This document shows, in pieces, positions 16,201 through 24,302 of a stretch of DNA of 64,000 nt. The notes under the pieces were generated by a model. It worked only from the letters and a program-made list of their open reading frames with translations, had not been told where the DNA came from and did no database searches. The stretch covers positions 1 through 64,000 of the forward strand of contig NZ_WBIN01000007.1 of assembly GCF_009749385.1 (NCBI RefSeq), in the 5' to 3' direction. Position 1 is the first letter of the stretch, and the number at the start of each line of letters is the position of its first letter. The DNA comes from Agromyces allii (lineage in GTDB: Bacteria > Actinomycetota > Actinomycetes > Actinomycetales > Microbacteriaceae). A program made the translations under genes and the position numbers.

Positions 16201-17373
16201 ATGGATCCGGTTCGCAATCCTTACTCCCCTGGAGCCGGCCGCAAGCCTGCAGCGCTTGTAGGCCGGGATGAGTCATTGAAGGAATGGGCGACCACGCTCA
16301 AACGAGCCGAGGCTGGGCGCTCGAATCAGCCGTTTGTGCTGTACGGTCTCCGCGGCGTCGGTAAGACGGTCCTCCTTTCGGAGTTCCGTCGTAACGCGGC
16401 AAAACGGGACTGGATCGTCGCGCAGATCGAGGCCGGCTCTGGGAAAGCTTTGCGCGAACTGTTGGGTGAGGCCTTGTATGCGCCACTAGCCGACCTGGCC
16501 CGGCCAGCCGCAGGCCGCCGGCTCGTCAAAGCGCTCAAAACCGCCCTGAGCTTCAAAGCCTCCTACGACACAACTGGCACGTGGACTTTCGGTCTTGACC
16601 TGTCCGACGCTGCCGGCGGCGGAGCGGACACGGGCATCCTGGAGACTGACCTTCGAAAGCTCGTTGTGGACCTCAGCGATGCGGCTGAGGAGGAAGGCGT
16701 TGGTCTCGCCATCTTCATTGATGAAGCCCAAGACCTCGCCCCCGACGAACTGACAACCCTCTGCGCAATCGCGCATGCGGCAGCCCAAGACAACTGGCCG
16801 GTCGGATTTGCGTTCGCAGGGCTCCCCAGCTTGCCTCGGATGCTTGCCGAGGCAAAGTCCTACTCTGAGCGCTTCCATTACACACATGTGCGGGAGTTGC
16901 CTGCGGAGGCCGCGGCGGATGCGCTAGCCATCCCGGCAGCTTCGGAAGACGCCGACTGGGAGGACGACGCAGTGGATCTAGTCGTCGAGGCCTCAGGCCG
17001 CTATCCGTATTTCCTGCAACAGTTCGGGCAAGACACCTGGAATGTTGCCGTTGGCCCCGTCATCACGGTTCGGGACGCGGAGCTCGGCGTTGCGAAGGGG
17101 AACAACCAGTTGGACAACGGGTTCTTCCGCGCCAGGTGGGATCGCGCTACTCCAGCCGAGCAGCAGTACCTCCGGGCGATGGCTTATGACGGTGACTCAG
17201 GAAGCCAGTCGGGTGCGGTCGCCGATCGGCTCGGCCGAGCGGGGACAAGAAGCCTCGGCCCCACTCGCGCCAATCTCATCAACAAGGGATTGATCTACGC
17301 GCCAGAGCACGGCGTCGTGGCGTTCACTGTCCCGGGCATGCCCGCGTTCATTAATCGGCAGGCGGACCTCTGA
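16201..17373 (+). CDS. AAA ATPase with C-terminal winged-helix-like region
   Basis: This is a 390-aa P-loop ATPase. It begins MDPVRNPYSPGAG, has Walker A GLRGVGKT (49-56) and Walker B IFIDEAQD (Asp-Glu 174-175), and ends in a region (VADRLGRAGTRSLGPTRANLINKGLI) that looks like a winged helix. I recall this as a conserved actinobacterial ATP-binding family, ORC/Cdc6-like in layout, often in variable regions; its function is not established. AAGGGGG precedes the ATG. The AbiV-like gene follows after 166 bp on the same strand. The AT-rich dyads upstream suggest tight regulation. A defence or mobile-element role is possible but unproven. Confidence 0.75.
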   Translation: MDPVRNPYSPGAGRKPAALVGRDESLKEWATTLKRAEAGRSNQPFVLYGLRGVGKTVLLSEFRRNAAKRDWIVAQIEAGSGKALRELLGEALYAPLADLARPAAGRRLVKALKTALSFKASYDTTGTWTFGLDLSDAAGGGADTGILETDLRKLVVDLSDAAEEEGVGLAIFIDEAQDLAPDELTTLCAIAHAAAQDNWPVGFAFAGLPSLPRMLAEAKSYSERFHYTHVRELPAEAAADALAIPAASEDADWEDDAVDLVVEASGRYPYFLQQFGQDTWNVAVGPVITVRDAELGVAKGNNQLDNGFFRARWDRATPAEQQYLRAMAYDGDSGSQSGAVADRLGRAGTRSLGPTRANLINKGLIYAPEHGVVAFTVPGMPAFINRQADL

Positions 17374-17539
17374 GAGACGTAGTCGTCGAGCGAACCGCTC
17401 AAGGATCCGCTATCGGACAAACCGAGGCGAGCGAGCCACCCAGTTCCGTCGCAGGATGCCGAATCTCTAGCCATGGCTCAACGCCCTGACCGGGCTGGGC
17501 TGTAGCACGGCGCGCGGCAATGACCTCTAATCTGGCAAC

Positions 17540-18169
17540 GTGACGATGCTGACGCCGACGACCGCTCGGGCATTGTGGCTGGCACTCCTCGAAAACGCAG
17601 CGCGGATCGTCATCGATGCAGACGCCCTGTTCCCATCACCACGCGCGCAGGCACTTATTGTCCTTGCGCAGGAGGAAGTGGGCAAGGCGGTCTGGGTGTC
17701 TAAGTCGTTCCGGGACGCTTGGTACCACGGTGACGAGACGCCGCGTGAGGTGCCCCAACTGAGTGAAAAGGCAGCTAACCACCTCGCAAAACTCATAGCG
17801 GCCGCAGATTTCGGGACCGACTTCGTCGAGGTCCCGGGCAATACGGAGCCTGTAGAGATTGAACTAGTGAAAACCCATGCTCCCGAAATGCTCGACGCCT
17901 ATCTGAAGAGGCTCGCCAAGGAGGACAACGAGGCCAAGATGAGTGGCTTCTACGTCGATCTCCGAGCGGACGGGTCCTTCACGGTGCCGCATGCGATCGA
18001 AAGGCCACTCTTGCGGTCTCAGATTTGGGAAACCGCCGACATGCTCCAGTGGTTCCTGAGCGAAGACCACCTTCTAGCCAGCATTACGGGCAAACCGGTC
18101 TCCTCGACCAAGGAAGTTGAGTCACTGCTCACAGTTGTCCTGGCACACGGACCGGGCGACGGACTCTGA
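17540..18169 (+). CDS. AbiV-family abortive infection protein
   Basis: This is a 209-aa, helix-rich protein. The N-terminal block LENAARIVIDADALF and ALIVLAQEEVGKAVWVSKSFRDAW carries the AbiV signature: an asparagine/aspartate-rich helix, then LAxEExGKA. AbiV-type proteins block phage development in lactococci, and the fold is related to HEPN domains; family membership here is by motif only. The start is GTG at 17540, 6 nt after TAATCT (17528-17533), so the mRNA is probably leaderless. It follows the AAA ATPase, and I infer a possible defence association. Confidence 0.7.
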   Translation: MTMLTPTTARALWLALLENAARIVIDADALFPSPRAQALIVLAQEEVGKAVWVSKSFRDAWYHGDETPREVPQLSEKAANHLAKLIAAADFGTDFVEVPGNTEPVEIELVKTHAPEMLDAYLKRLAKEDNEAKMSGFYVDLRADGSFTVPHAIERPLLRSQIWETADMLQWFLSEDHLLASITGKPVSSTKEVESLLTVVLAHGPGDGL

Positions 18170-18346
18170 GTATCAGCGGCGCTGACTCAGATGTCGGAGC
18201 TGCACCAGCTGGTCAGCTGGCACCCGCGCCTCGGGCCGAGCCCCGTCATTATGAATGCCCGGTGAGCGATCCGCCTCCGGGCGTCCGGTCGACGACCGGC
18301 ATGCGAGCTTGTCGTGAAGGCGCCACCGGCCCGCTAACGTCAGGGT

Positions 18347-18643
18347 ATGGAACGGTGGAACGGATTGACGATCGACGCCGGGGAACTCCGGGAGGTGTTC
18401 GAAAGGTTGATCACTCATCTGGAGCAGACACGAGGCGCGTCTGTCACCCTGCACGAGGACTACTTCTACTCGATGCCATACCCGGAAATCTACGACGTGA
18501 CGACGCCACCGCCGTCGCCGACGATCGGTCAGCTCACCGAATCGTGGGCCAACCTCCAAGGCACCAAAGACATCGACGCCACCGTCACGTTCGAACTGGT
18601 GTGGCTAGGCGACCTTCTCAAGGCGCTCGGGCACTTGGCGTAG
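18347..18643 (+). CDS. Conserved-looking 98-aa protein, immunity-like
   Basis: I do not recognise a named family. The protein is acidic and has a striking Tyr/Pro-rich centre, LHEDYFYSMPYPEIYDV, followed by SPTIGQLTESWANL and the closing LVWLGDLLKALGH. Its size, acidity and neighbourhood fit a small immunity or antitoxin-type protein. The ATG lies 6 nt after TAACGT (18335-18340), a leaderless promoter like those of neighbouring genes, which supports a real gene. No membrane segment is seen. Confidence 0.6.
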   Translation: MERWNGLTIDAGELREVFERLITHLEQTRGASVTLHEDYFYSMPYPEIYDVTTPPPSPTIGQLTESWANLQGTKDIDATVTFELVWLGDLLKALGHLA

Positions 18644-18725
18644 GTGGTCCACATCCCGACGAATGGATTCGCCCCGTGACTCTTCGAGGTTCGTACCCCG
18701 GTATCTCAGGTGAGACGAAGTCGTT

Positions 18726-18962
18726 GTGTGCATCCACGTTTTTGACCGGAGCCGCCCGGTTCTCTACGTGACCCGCCCAGATGGAGACTGGTGCGCACTC
18801 TGTGGAGACGATCATCTAAACGACGCGGGCTCGTACCGAGTCGTCGGTATCGGGCACCTGATCACCTACGACCCAGCGGTGGTGGAGGTCCTGGATCTGG
18901 CCCCAAACCAGGAAGCGGAACGTGCGGCGGTTGGGGAGCCGTGGACTCGATCAGAGTTCTGA
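18726..18962 (+). CDS. Small CxxC-containing protein of unknown function
   Basis: This is a 78-aa protein starting at GTG. It has DWCALCGDDHLNDAGSYRVVG, a CxxC plus DxH arrangement that could bind zinc, and an acidic end with VLDLAPNQEAERAAVGEPW. I have no family name for it, but the pattern reads as a compact conserved domain rather than a chance frame. It continues the series of small single-domain genes in the island. Confidence 0.5.
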   Translation: MCIHVFDRSRPVLYVTRPDGDWCALCGDDHLNDAGSYRVVGIGHLITYDPAVVEVLDLAPNQEAERAAVGEPWTRSEF

Positions 18963-19084
18963 TGCCACCTGACTGTCGAGCCGTGAGATGCGGCCACAAC
19001 TCTCGGACGACCACGGATCGAACGTTGGGTTACGTTATCCGCGGATCGATGACCGATCGCTTAGCGAGATTCGGGGCGCGTGCT

Positions 19085-19468
19085 TCAGACGCGCGCTCTC
19101 CAGAAGGTTGGTCGCCACCAGTACAGAGAGGTGAGGTCTTCCGGCCAAGGTGTGGTGGAGGGCCACTCCGTCTCGAAGGAATCCAGCCGAGTGTCGATCG
19201 CTCGCCATGCCCGCTCGCGGGCCTCGGCCGGTGTCGCATCGCGGACCATTCCAACGAAGCGTTCCTCCATCGCGCCGAGCGTTGAGTAGTTCCGTTGGCT
19301 CTCAACGAGAGAGGTGCGGTTTGCGCCTCCCGCAAGGTTGGGCCACCTCAGTTGGATGGCATCGTCTTCCCAGTAGCAGACATCGCAGATCTCGTAACTC
19401 CCCGGAGGTTCGCTGAAGAGCAAGTGGCCACAGCATGGGCACGGGAATCGAAGACTGGTTGCAACCAC
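19085..19468 (-). CDS. Cysteine-rich CPCC-family protein, immunity-like
   Basis: This is a 127-aa protein. The N-terminus CPCCGHLLFSEPPGSYEICDVCYWEDD carries four or more cysteines in the arrangement of the Cys_rich_CPCC family, a zinc-ribbon-like domain often listed among polymorphic-toxin immunity proteins. The remainder (GANRTSLVESQRNY, ATPAEARERAW) is helical and typical for the family. The start appears to be GTG. No toxin gene is adjacent. Confidence 0.75.
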   Translation of the reverse strand: MVATSLRFPCPCCGHLLFSEPPGSYEICDVCYWEDDAIQLRWPNLAGGANRTSLVESQRNYSTLGAMEERFVGMVRDATPAEARERAWRAIDTRLDSFETEWPSTTPWPEDLTSLYWWRPTFWRARV

Positions 19469-19586
19469 GAAACCAAGAGTGAGCGCTCGGTTCGGACAGC
19501 GTCAAGTGGGAGCGTTGCGGAGAGATCGGCCCGCAGATACTCGAGAGGTCACGGGTTCAAGCACCGACTGACGTCGTGTCTACCGA

Positions 19587-19838
19587 CTAGCGTCGACGGC
19601 CAAGCACTAGAAGCAGGATGCCGGTCGCTAGGAGCACCAGCCCGCTCAACCACACGAAAAGGACGAGAACGGTATTCCAGGACCCAATGTCGGCGATGGG
19701 TAGGCGTCCTTGGCTGGCGTAGAACGTAGCGATCAGGGCGGGCCCACCGATGAAGCCGAGAGCTCCGAAGATAAGGAGCGTGAGACCCCAAGCAGCGAGT
19801 GCTGCACTCCGTGTCGCCGTCGCAGCGGATGGGTCCAT
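19587..19838 (-). CDS. Small two-helix membrane protein
   Basis: This is an 83-aa protein with two hydrophobic helices (AALAAWGLTLLIFGALGFIGGPALIA and VLVLFVWLSGLVLLATGILLLVLG) and a basic GRRR end. I chose the ATG at 19838. A GTG at 19886 would add 16 residues without membrane character. No family is recognised. Confidence 0.5.
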   Translation of the reverse strand: MDPSAATATRSAALAAWGLTLLIFGALGFIGGPALIATFYASQGRLPIADIGSWNTVLVLFVWLSGLVLLATGILLLVLGRRR

Positions 19839-19982
19839 AGGGCTGAGGAGAGCGCCGGCGCGCCGGAACTCGAAGCCGTCGAGCACCCGCCATCGGCTGG
19901 CGGTTGCGTCGTTGGACGATCCATGAGCGGGCGCCCGCAGGCGGATCTGGTGCGAAGATTGGCGGCGAGAGGAGACGGGTCG

Positions 19983-20236
19983 ATGGAACTAAGTGGTTCG
20001 CTGTGGGATCTGACCCCGCTGAAGGCAATCGGGATGGCGTCGATCTCCATCTTCGCGATCGCTGTCGGCGTTTTGGTCGCCACTCAGCGTTCGAGGATAC
20101 GTACCCGGTTTGCTGATGCTTGGGGTGGCGGCGGGGCGTTGCCCGCGCTCGTCGTGGTGCTCGGGGCACGCTCTTCCTCCTCGCTGGGATCGGGATCGCC
20201 GCATTCCTCGTTGTTCTCGTGGTCCTCAACGGATGA
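19983..20236 (+). pseudogene. Frameshifted small two-helix membrane protein
   Basis: From the ATG at 19983 (preceded by GAGAGGAG), the frame encodes MELSGSLWDLTPLKAIG, then a helix (ISIFAIAVGVLVAT) and a basic stretch. It then runs into low-complexity sequence. The second frame, reachable by a shift within the G-rich tract 20121-20138, gives RGTLFLLAGIGIAAFLVVLVVLNG and a stop at 20234-20236. That stop overlaps the next ATG as ATGA. A basic loop joining two helices, plus coupling to the next gene, argues that the intact gene spanned both frames. A sequencing error or a genuine mutation could explain the shift. Confidence 0.5.
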
Positions 20237-20433
20237 GGATTCCAGACCTCAGCCCTCTCTCGCCATCGGGGTCGAAGTTCAATGCCGTGTTTTGCGGGGC
20301 CATGGCGTTGATCGGCGTGTTGACGGCACTTTCTGGCGCATCCTTCGGATGGGCGGTAGCTGGAGCCTTTGGTGCTCTCGATCTCGTGTTCATCGCGATG
20401 GCTGTGTGGGTGCACCGTTCTGAACCTCATTGA
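20233..20433 (+). CDS. Small two-helix membrane protein
   Basis: This is a 66-aa protein: MRIPDLSPLSPSGSKF, then two hydrophobic segments (AVFCGAMALIGVLTALSG and WAVAGAFGALDLVFIAMAVWV) and a short HRSEPH end. The ATG overlaps the stop of the frameshifted gene upstream by 4 nt, which decides the start; the longer frame from 20110 reads antisense-like residues before it. Function unknown. Confidence 0.55.
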   Translation: MRIPDLSPLSPSGSKFNAVFCGAMALIGVLTALSGASFGWAVAGAFGALDLVFIAMAVWVHRSEPH

Positions 20434-20540
20434 ATGGTTCATTCCAGCTAGCCGAAGACAGCTGATTGTGCCGTGGTCCGACCGCCCGCGGGCGGATCCT
20501 CCTAGGAGCATGGAGCGACACCTGCAGTAGGTTGATCGCC

Positions 20541-21020
20541 ATGAGAGCAGTCGATACTGCCGCGTCAAACCATGACCGCCCGGCGATCGACCCAGCAGAC
20601 ACCAACAGCATTGCCAGGGTCCGGTGGTATCGACGCCGAGCGCCGGCCGATTTCGACCGTTTCCTCCGCGGCGTCTGGTGGACCGGGCACGGGCAACTCT
20701 TCATCGCCGCAGGACTCCCAGTCATCGCCGTCATCTTCGTCGGCGTCGGCGTCGGGTTCGCGAACCGTGAGATGACTTGGTGCGGAGTGTTCGCCCTGGC
20801 GATGGCTGTCCCGTTCTGGTATTCCGGGATGCTCCTTCGCGGCACCGCCGGGTTTCTCCCGCCTGGGCCGGGCCGGCTCAACGTCTTCCAATGGGTCGAA
20901 CGGGTCGTGGTCCTTGCGATTGTCGTTCTGACCATTGCGTTCATCGCGATCGTCGGCGTCATCTTCGCAGTCTTCGTGATCTGGCAGGTCGTGGCGGCGG
21001 CCTCAGTCGGCCTGCACTAA
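20541..21020 (+). CDS. Membrane protein of unknown function
   Basis: This is a 159-aa protein with an N-terminal soluble part (RVRWYRRRAPADFDRFLRG) and four hydrophobic segments up to the C-terminus. The ATG at 20541 follows TAGGTT (20528-20533) by 7 nt, fitting a leaderless start, so I do not use the open frame upstream to 20466. No family is recognised. Confidence 0.65.
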   Translation: MRAVDTAASNHDRPAIDPADTNSIARVRWYRRRAPADFDRFLRGVWWTGHGQLFIAAGLPVIAVIFVGVGVGFANREMTWCGVFALAMAVPFWYSGMLLRGTAGFLPPGPGRLNVFQWVERVVVLAIVVLTIAFIAIVGVIFAVFVIWQVVAAASVGLH

Positions 21021-21174
21021 GCGTTCAGCCGATGCGACAACCGATGTCCTATAACTGGATCGCTGATCGGACAGGCGCAAGCGGATCGGTTTGCGCGCAG
21101 CTACAGACTCACTCTCAGTTGTGGCCGGCAGTACCGGCGCCAGCCTGACTGTCGAGAGACGGGTAAGACCCTTG

Positions 21175-21714
21175 TCAAAGGGCCTTCCTGAGAAGAAGCG
21201 AATTGCCGTGGACTTCGTCGTCCTCATGCTCACCTGTGCTTTCGAAACCCAGTTTCTCGAGAACGCGCAGCGACGCCCCGTTCCACGCTCGAACGGTCGA
21301 AGCAAGGTGCCGGTATCCAAGCGCACGTGCCCGATCGACGACCGCACCGGCAGCCTCGGTCGCATACCCGTGATTCCAGAACTCTCGAAGGAACTCGAAC
21401 GCAAGCTCGGGCTGCTCAGGGCGGCCGACGGTGTTCTCGATGAGCCCGCAATATCCGAGATCAGTCTCAGTACCTTTCAATCGCACGACGAGCAGACCGG
21501 GCGCCGGCACTTGCTCGTACTTTCGTGACCAGACCTGCAACTCAGCGACGCTGGGATGACCGTCACGGGTGAGGCGGCGGTGAGCGGGAACGCGAGGATC
21601 GCGTTCCGCCCAAAGCTGACGGTGAAACGGAGCGTCCGCGATCTGCCACGACCTCAGCAGCAGACGCTCGGTCTCAATGACCGGCATGGTCGACGGTGCA
21701 TCGTCCCGATCCAT
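21175..21714 (-). CDS. GNAT-family N-acetyltransferase (RimJ/RimL-like)
   Basis: This is a 179-aa acetyltransferase. The opening IETERLLLRSW, the central LAFEFLREFWNHGYATEAAGAVVDRA (acetyl-CoA-binding turn) and the closing VRAWNGASLRVLEKLGFESTG are the standard blocks of the ribosomal-protein acetyltransferase-like branch. It would transfer an acetyl group from acetyl-CoA to an amine; the substrate cannot be told. It stands alone in the island. Confidence 0.85.
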   Translation of the reverse strand: MDRDDAPSTMPVIETERLLLRSWQIADAPFHRQLWAERDPRVPAHRRLTRDGHPSVAELQVWSRKYEQVPAPGLLVVRLKGTETDLGYCGLIENTVGRPEQPELAFEFLREFWNHGYATEAAGAVVDRARALGYRHLASTVRAWNGASLRVLEKLGFESTGEHEDDEVHGNSLLLRKAL

Positions 21715-21808
21715 GCGGCAATTCTGGCAGGCCGGCCTTCCGTCCCCAGCATTGCATCCGTCACCAGACGTCCGAAAGCCGACCGGCTACTTGTGATGAG
21801 ATGAGCCC

Positions 21809-22057
21809 GTGTTCTCTCACGCACAGGTCGAAGCCGTTCGAGCCGCCTTCTCATTGGCCGGGTACGACGGGGTGCTCCGGGTTATGCCGCCGAGTTCTAG
21901 TTTCAGCGATCGAGTCTTCGTGATCCCCGCCGAACATCAGCCGCTCTCAGGAGACGAGCACCTTCTCGAAAAGGTTCTCTCCGCCGTCCTCGGTTTGCCC
22001 GCACTCGTCACTACGGACGTCGGCGCCCCCAGCGAACCATTCGATGCGGGTCGCTAG
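21809..22057 (+). CDS. Hypothetical 82-aa protein
   Basis: This is a short soluble protein starting at GTG (MFSHAQVEAVRAAFSLAGYDGVL). TGAGAT ends 6 nt before the start, a weak match to the local leaderless promoter pattern. It contains VFVIPAEHQPLSGDEHLLEKVLSAVL-like alternating helix and strand. I do not recognise the family. Modest support. Confidence 0.4.
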   Translation: MFSHAQVEAVRAAFSLAGYDGVLRVMPPSSSFSDRVFVIPAEHQPLSGDEHLLEKVLSAVLGLPALVTTDVGAPSEPFDAGR

Positions 22058-22133
22058 GGTCTCGCTCGCCGATCCCTCGGCGAAACAGTGCCACGATCGG
22101 CGTGCTGGTCGCACGTGCATCTAGGCTCGCGTC

Positions 22134-22553
22134 ATGATTCAGTCCGGGCGCGCCTCACTGACGGTCGTGTCGAGGGAGACCGAACCCACGCTCATCTCCG
22201 AGATCCTCGGCCTGGAACCGACGAGCATGAAGCTCCGAGGTTCCGCGAGCCGTTCTGGTCGGCTGTTGGACCACAACGTGTGGACAATGGACATCGACCA
22301 CAGTCGCAACACGGAAGACGACCAGACAGGGACTCGAGCGCTGCGTGAACTCGTCGCAGCTGCCCGCCCGGGAGTCGGTCAGTTTCAGCTCCCTTCAACG
22401 GACTGTTCTGCGAGGATCTGGTGGTCCGCGGACTCTGACTCAACGCAAGGCGGCTTTGTACTTCCCGTCGAGCTCGCTGCAGGGATCGCCGAGCTCGGTG
22501 TTGACGTCTACGCGACCGTCTACCTCGACGATGGTTCGAACAGCGGCGAGTGA
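22134..22553 (+). CDS. DUF4279-domain protein, immunity-like
   Basis: This is a 139-aa protein. LTVVSRETEPTLISEILGLEPT, the downstream NVWTMDI and the end VELAAGIAELGVDVYATVYLDD match the DUF4279 pattern: a beta strand, a helix leading to LGL-P, a Trp, then L-x-G-x-D. DUF4279 members are often encoded among toxin/immunity loci, but function is unproven. A leaderless start is well supported: TAGGCT (22122-22127), 6 nt, ATG. Confidence 0.7.
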   Translation: MIQSGRASLTVVSRETEPTLISEILGLEPTSMKLRGSASRSGRLLDHNVWTMDIDHSRNTEDDQTGTRALRELVAAARPGVGQFQLPSTDCSARIWWSADSDSTQGGFVLPVELAAGIAELGVDVYATVYLDDGSNSGE

Positions 22554-22692
22554 CCCTCGCGCACCCGCAGGCGGATCTGCACGCGGGCCGTCCGGTCGAC
22601 GACCGTTGGTGGGCGCCGAAAGCCTGGTGGACGCGTGGTGCGAGTTCTAGCATGGCGCTGGTTGATGCCGTCAGAGCAACCGGGGGTGCGCG

Positions 22693-23787
22693 ATGGACGA
22701 CACGATGGATCGTGACGGCGACAAGGCCGATGAGCAGGTGGTCGAGGACTTCGCGGGGTGGGTGTTCGACAGGTTCCTCGGCGGGATGGAGACGCTCTCC
22801 ATCCATATCGGTTCCAGCCTTGGGCTCTACGCGGCGCTCCGCGGTGCGCCGGCCACGGCGGCCGAGCTCGCCGCGCGGACCGGCATCGATCAGCGGTACG
22901 CGCGCGAATGGCTCGAGCAGCAGGCGACGGCGGGCATCCTCGACGTCGACGGCGAGGGCGACGACCTGAGGTTCCGTCTGCCCGCCGCGCAGGCTGAGGT
23001 GCTCACAGACCGCACGTCTCTCGGGTATTCCGCACCGCTGGCGGACATGTTCGCCGCGGTCGCGCTGCGAGTGCCAGACCTCACGGACGCCTACCGGTCG
23101 GGTCGAGGCGTTCCGTGGGCGGCGTTCGGCGCTGCCGTGCGCGATGGTCAGGGCGACATCAACCGTCCGTGGTTCGAGAACGTGCTTGCGAACGCGCTCG
23201 CATCCGTCCCGCGGGTGCACGAGGTGCTGTCGCGACCGGATGCCGGGATCGCCGATGTCGCGTGTGGTCACGGGTGGTCGACGATAGGTCTTGCCCGGGC
23301 GTACCCGGATGCAATCGTCGACGGGTTCGACATCGATGCCCCCGCCATCGAGGCGGCACACGAGCATGCCGCAGGGCTCGAGAACGTGACCTTCTCCGAG
23401 CTTCGAGGAGAGCAGCTCGCCGACGAGGGCGAAGACCGCTACGACGCCGCGTTCGTCTTCGAAGCACTGCACGACATGCCGGACCCCGTCGCCGTCCTCT
23501 CCTCGATCAGGCGCGCGGTCCGATCCGACGGTGTCGTGGTCGTGATGGACGAGGCCGTCGCCGAGACGTTCTCGCCGCCCGGCGACGACATCGAGCGGGC
23601 GATGTACGGATACAGTCTGCTGATCTGCCTCCCTGACTCGATGTCGATACCGGACTCCGTCGCGACCGGCACCGTCATGCGACATCCGACCCTTGAGCGC
23701 TACGCACACGAAGCAGGCTTCTCGGCAGTCAGTATTTTGCCGATCGACGGGTTCGCCGCCTTCCGGTTCTACCTGCTCGAGCGCTGA
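22693..23787 (+). CDS. SAM-dependent methyltransferase with N-terminal winged-helix domain
   Basis: This is a 364-aa protein. The N-terminal 100 residues (MFDRFLGG-like start, LYAALRGAPATAAELAART, YAREWLEQQATAGIL) form the dimerisation winged helix seen in O-methyltransferase-like and Rv-type methyltransferases. The SAM motif is IADVACGHGWSTIGLA, followed by VDGFDIDAPAI and the AAFVFEALHDMPDP motif. The substrate is not predictable. Its 3' end overlaps the tail of the convergent hypothetical gene by 19 bp. Confidence 0.85.
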   Translation: MDDTMDRDGDKADEQVVEDFAGWVFDRFLGGMETLSIHIGSSLGLYAALRGAPATAAELAARTGIDQRYAREWLEQQATAGILDVDGEGDDLRFRLPAAQAEVLTDRTSLGYSAPLADMFAAVALRVPDLTDAYRSGRGVPWAAFGAAVRDGQGDINRPWFENVLANALASVPRVHEVLSRPDAGIADVACGHGWSTIGLARAYPDAIVDGFDIDAPAIEAAHEHAAGLENVTFSELRGEQLADEGEDRYDAAFVFEALHDMPDPVAVLSSIRRAVRSDGVVVVMDEAVAETFSPPGDDIERAMYGYSLLICLPDSMSIPDSVATGTVMRHPTLERYAHEAGFSAVSILPIDGFAAFRFYLLER

Positions 23788-24245
23788 GCACCTCCCAGCC
23801 CGCACCGAGGTGCCGCAGTGCACCCGCCGGGCGACGCTGTGCGTGGTGACCAGGCTGTCAAATCGCTTCCGAGTTGAACCCCCTCGATGACGCCGGCCGG
23901 AGCGTAGACGCCAGCTGACAGGCTCGGGATCATTCCGCCGAGTCCGTCTGGCTCGAACTCGACGCCGCTCGTCGCCAGCAGGGCTGCCACCGCATCGAGC
24001 GGCTCGCCGAGCAGCTGCACACGCTCGCACGCGATCCGCGCCGGCTCGAGGAATTCCATCATCGTCACGACGCCCGCGGCAGAGTAGGTGACGATCACAC
24101 CGATCTCGATGAAGTGGTCGGATTCCTCGCTCAGCGGCGTCCGACGAAACGTTCGGTATGTGCCGAGCGTCCGTCTGATCTCGACACGATCCTGGCCAAG
24201 ACTCGCGACGCTGGTCGAACGCGAGCTGATGATCTGAATCGTCAT
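23769..24245 (-). CDS. Hypothetical protein, possibly immunity-related
   Basis: This is a 158-aa protein. The central part (EESDHFIEIGVIVTYSAAGVV, MMEFLEPARIACERVQLLGEPLDAVAALLATSGVEFEP) looks like a folded alpha/beta domain reminiscent of small actinobacterial immunity-like proteins. The last 30 residues (SPRTASPGGCTAAPRCGLGG) look unstructured and overlap the methyltransferase end, so the C-terminus may be altered by a frameshift. The start is ATG at 24245. Confidence 0.55.
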   Translation of the reverse strand: MTIQIISSRSTSVASLGQDRVEIRRTLGTYRTFRRTPLSEESDHFIEIGVIVTYSAAGVVTMMEFLEPARIACERVQLLGEPLDAVAALLATSGVEFEPDGLGGMIPSLSAGVYAPAGVIEGVQLGSDLTAWSPRTASPGGCTAAPRCGLGGAQRSSR

Positions 24246-24302
24246 ATCTGCAACCGCGCAATCACTTGGAGAGTGGCTCCCTTTGGGATGCAGGATGCGC
24301 GG

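Noticed and set aside
18173-18559. Minus-strand 128-codon frame
   Set aside because: It is antisense to the gene at 18347-18643, which has a leaderless promoter and a better amino-acid pattern.
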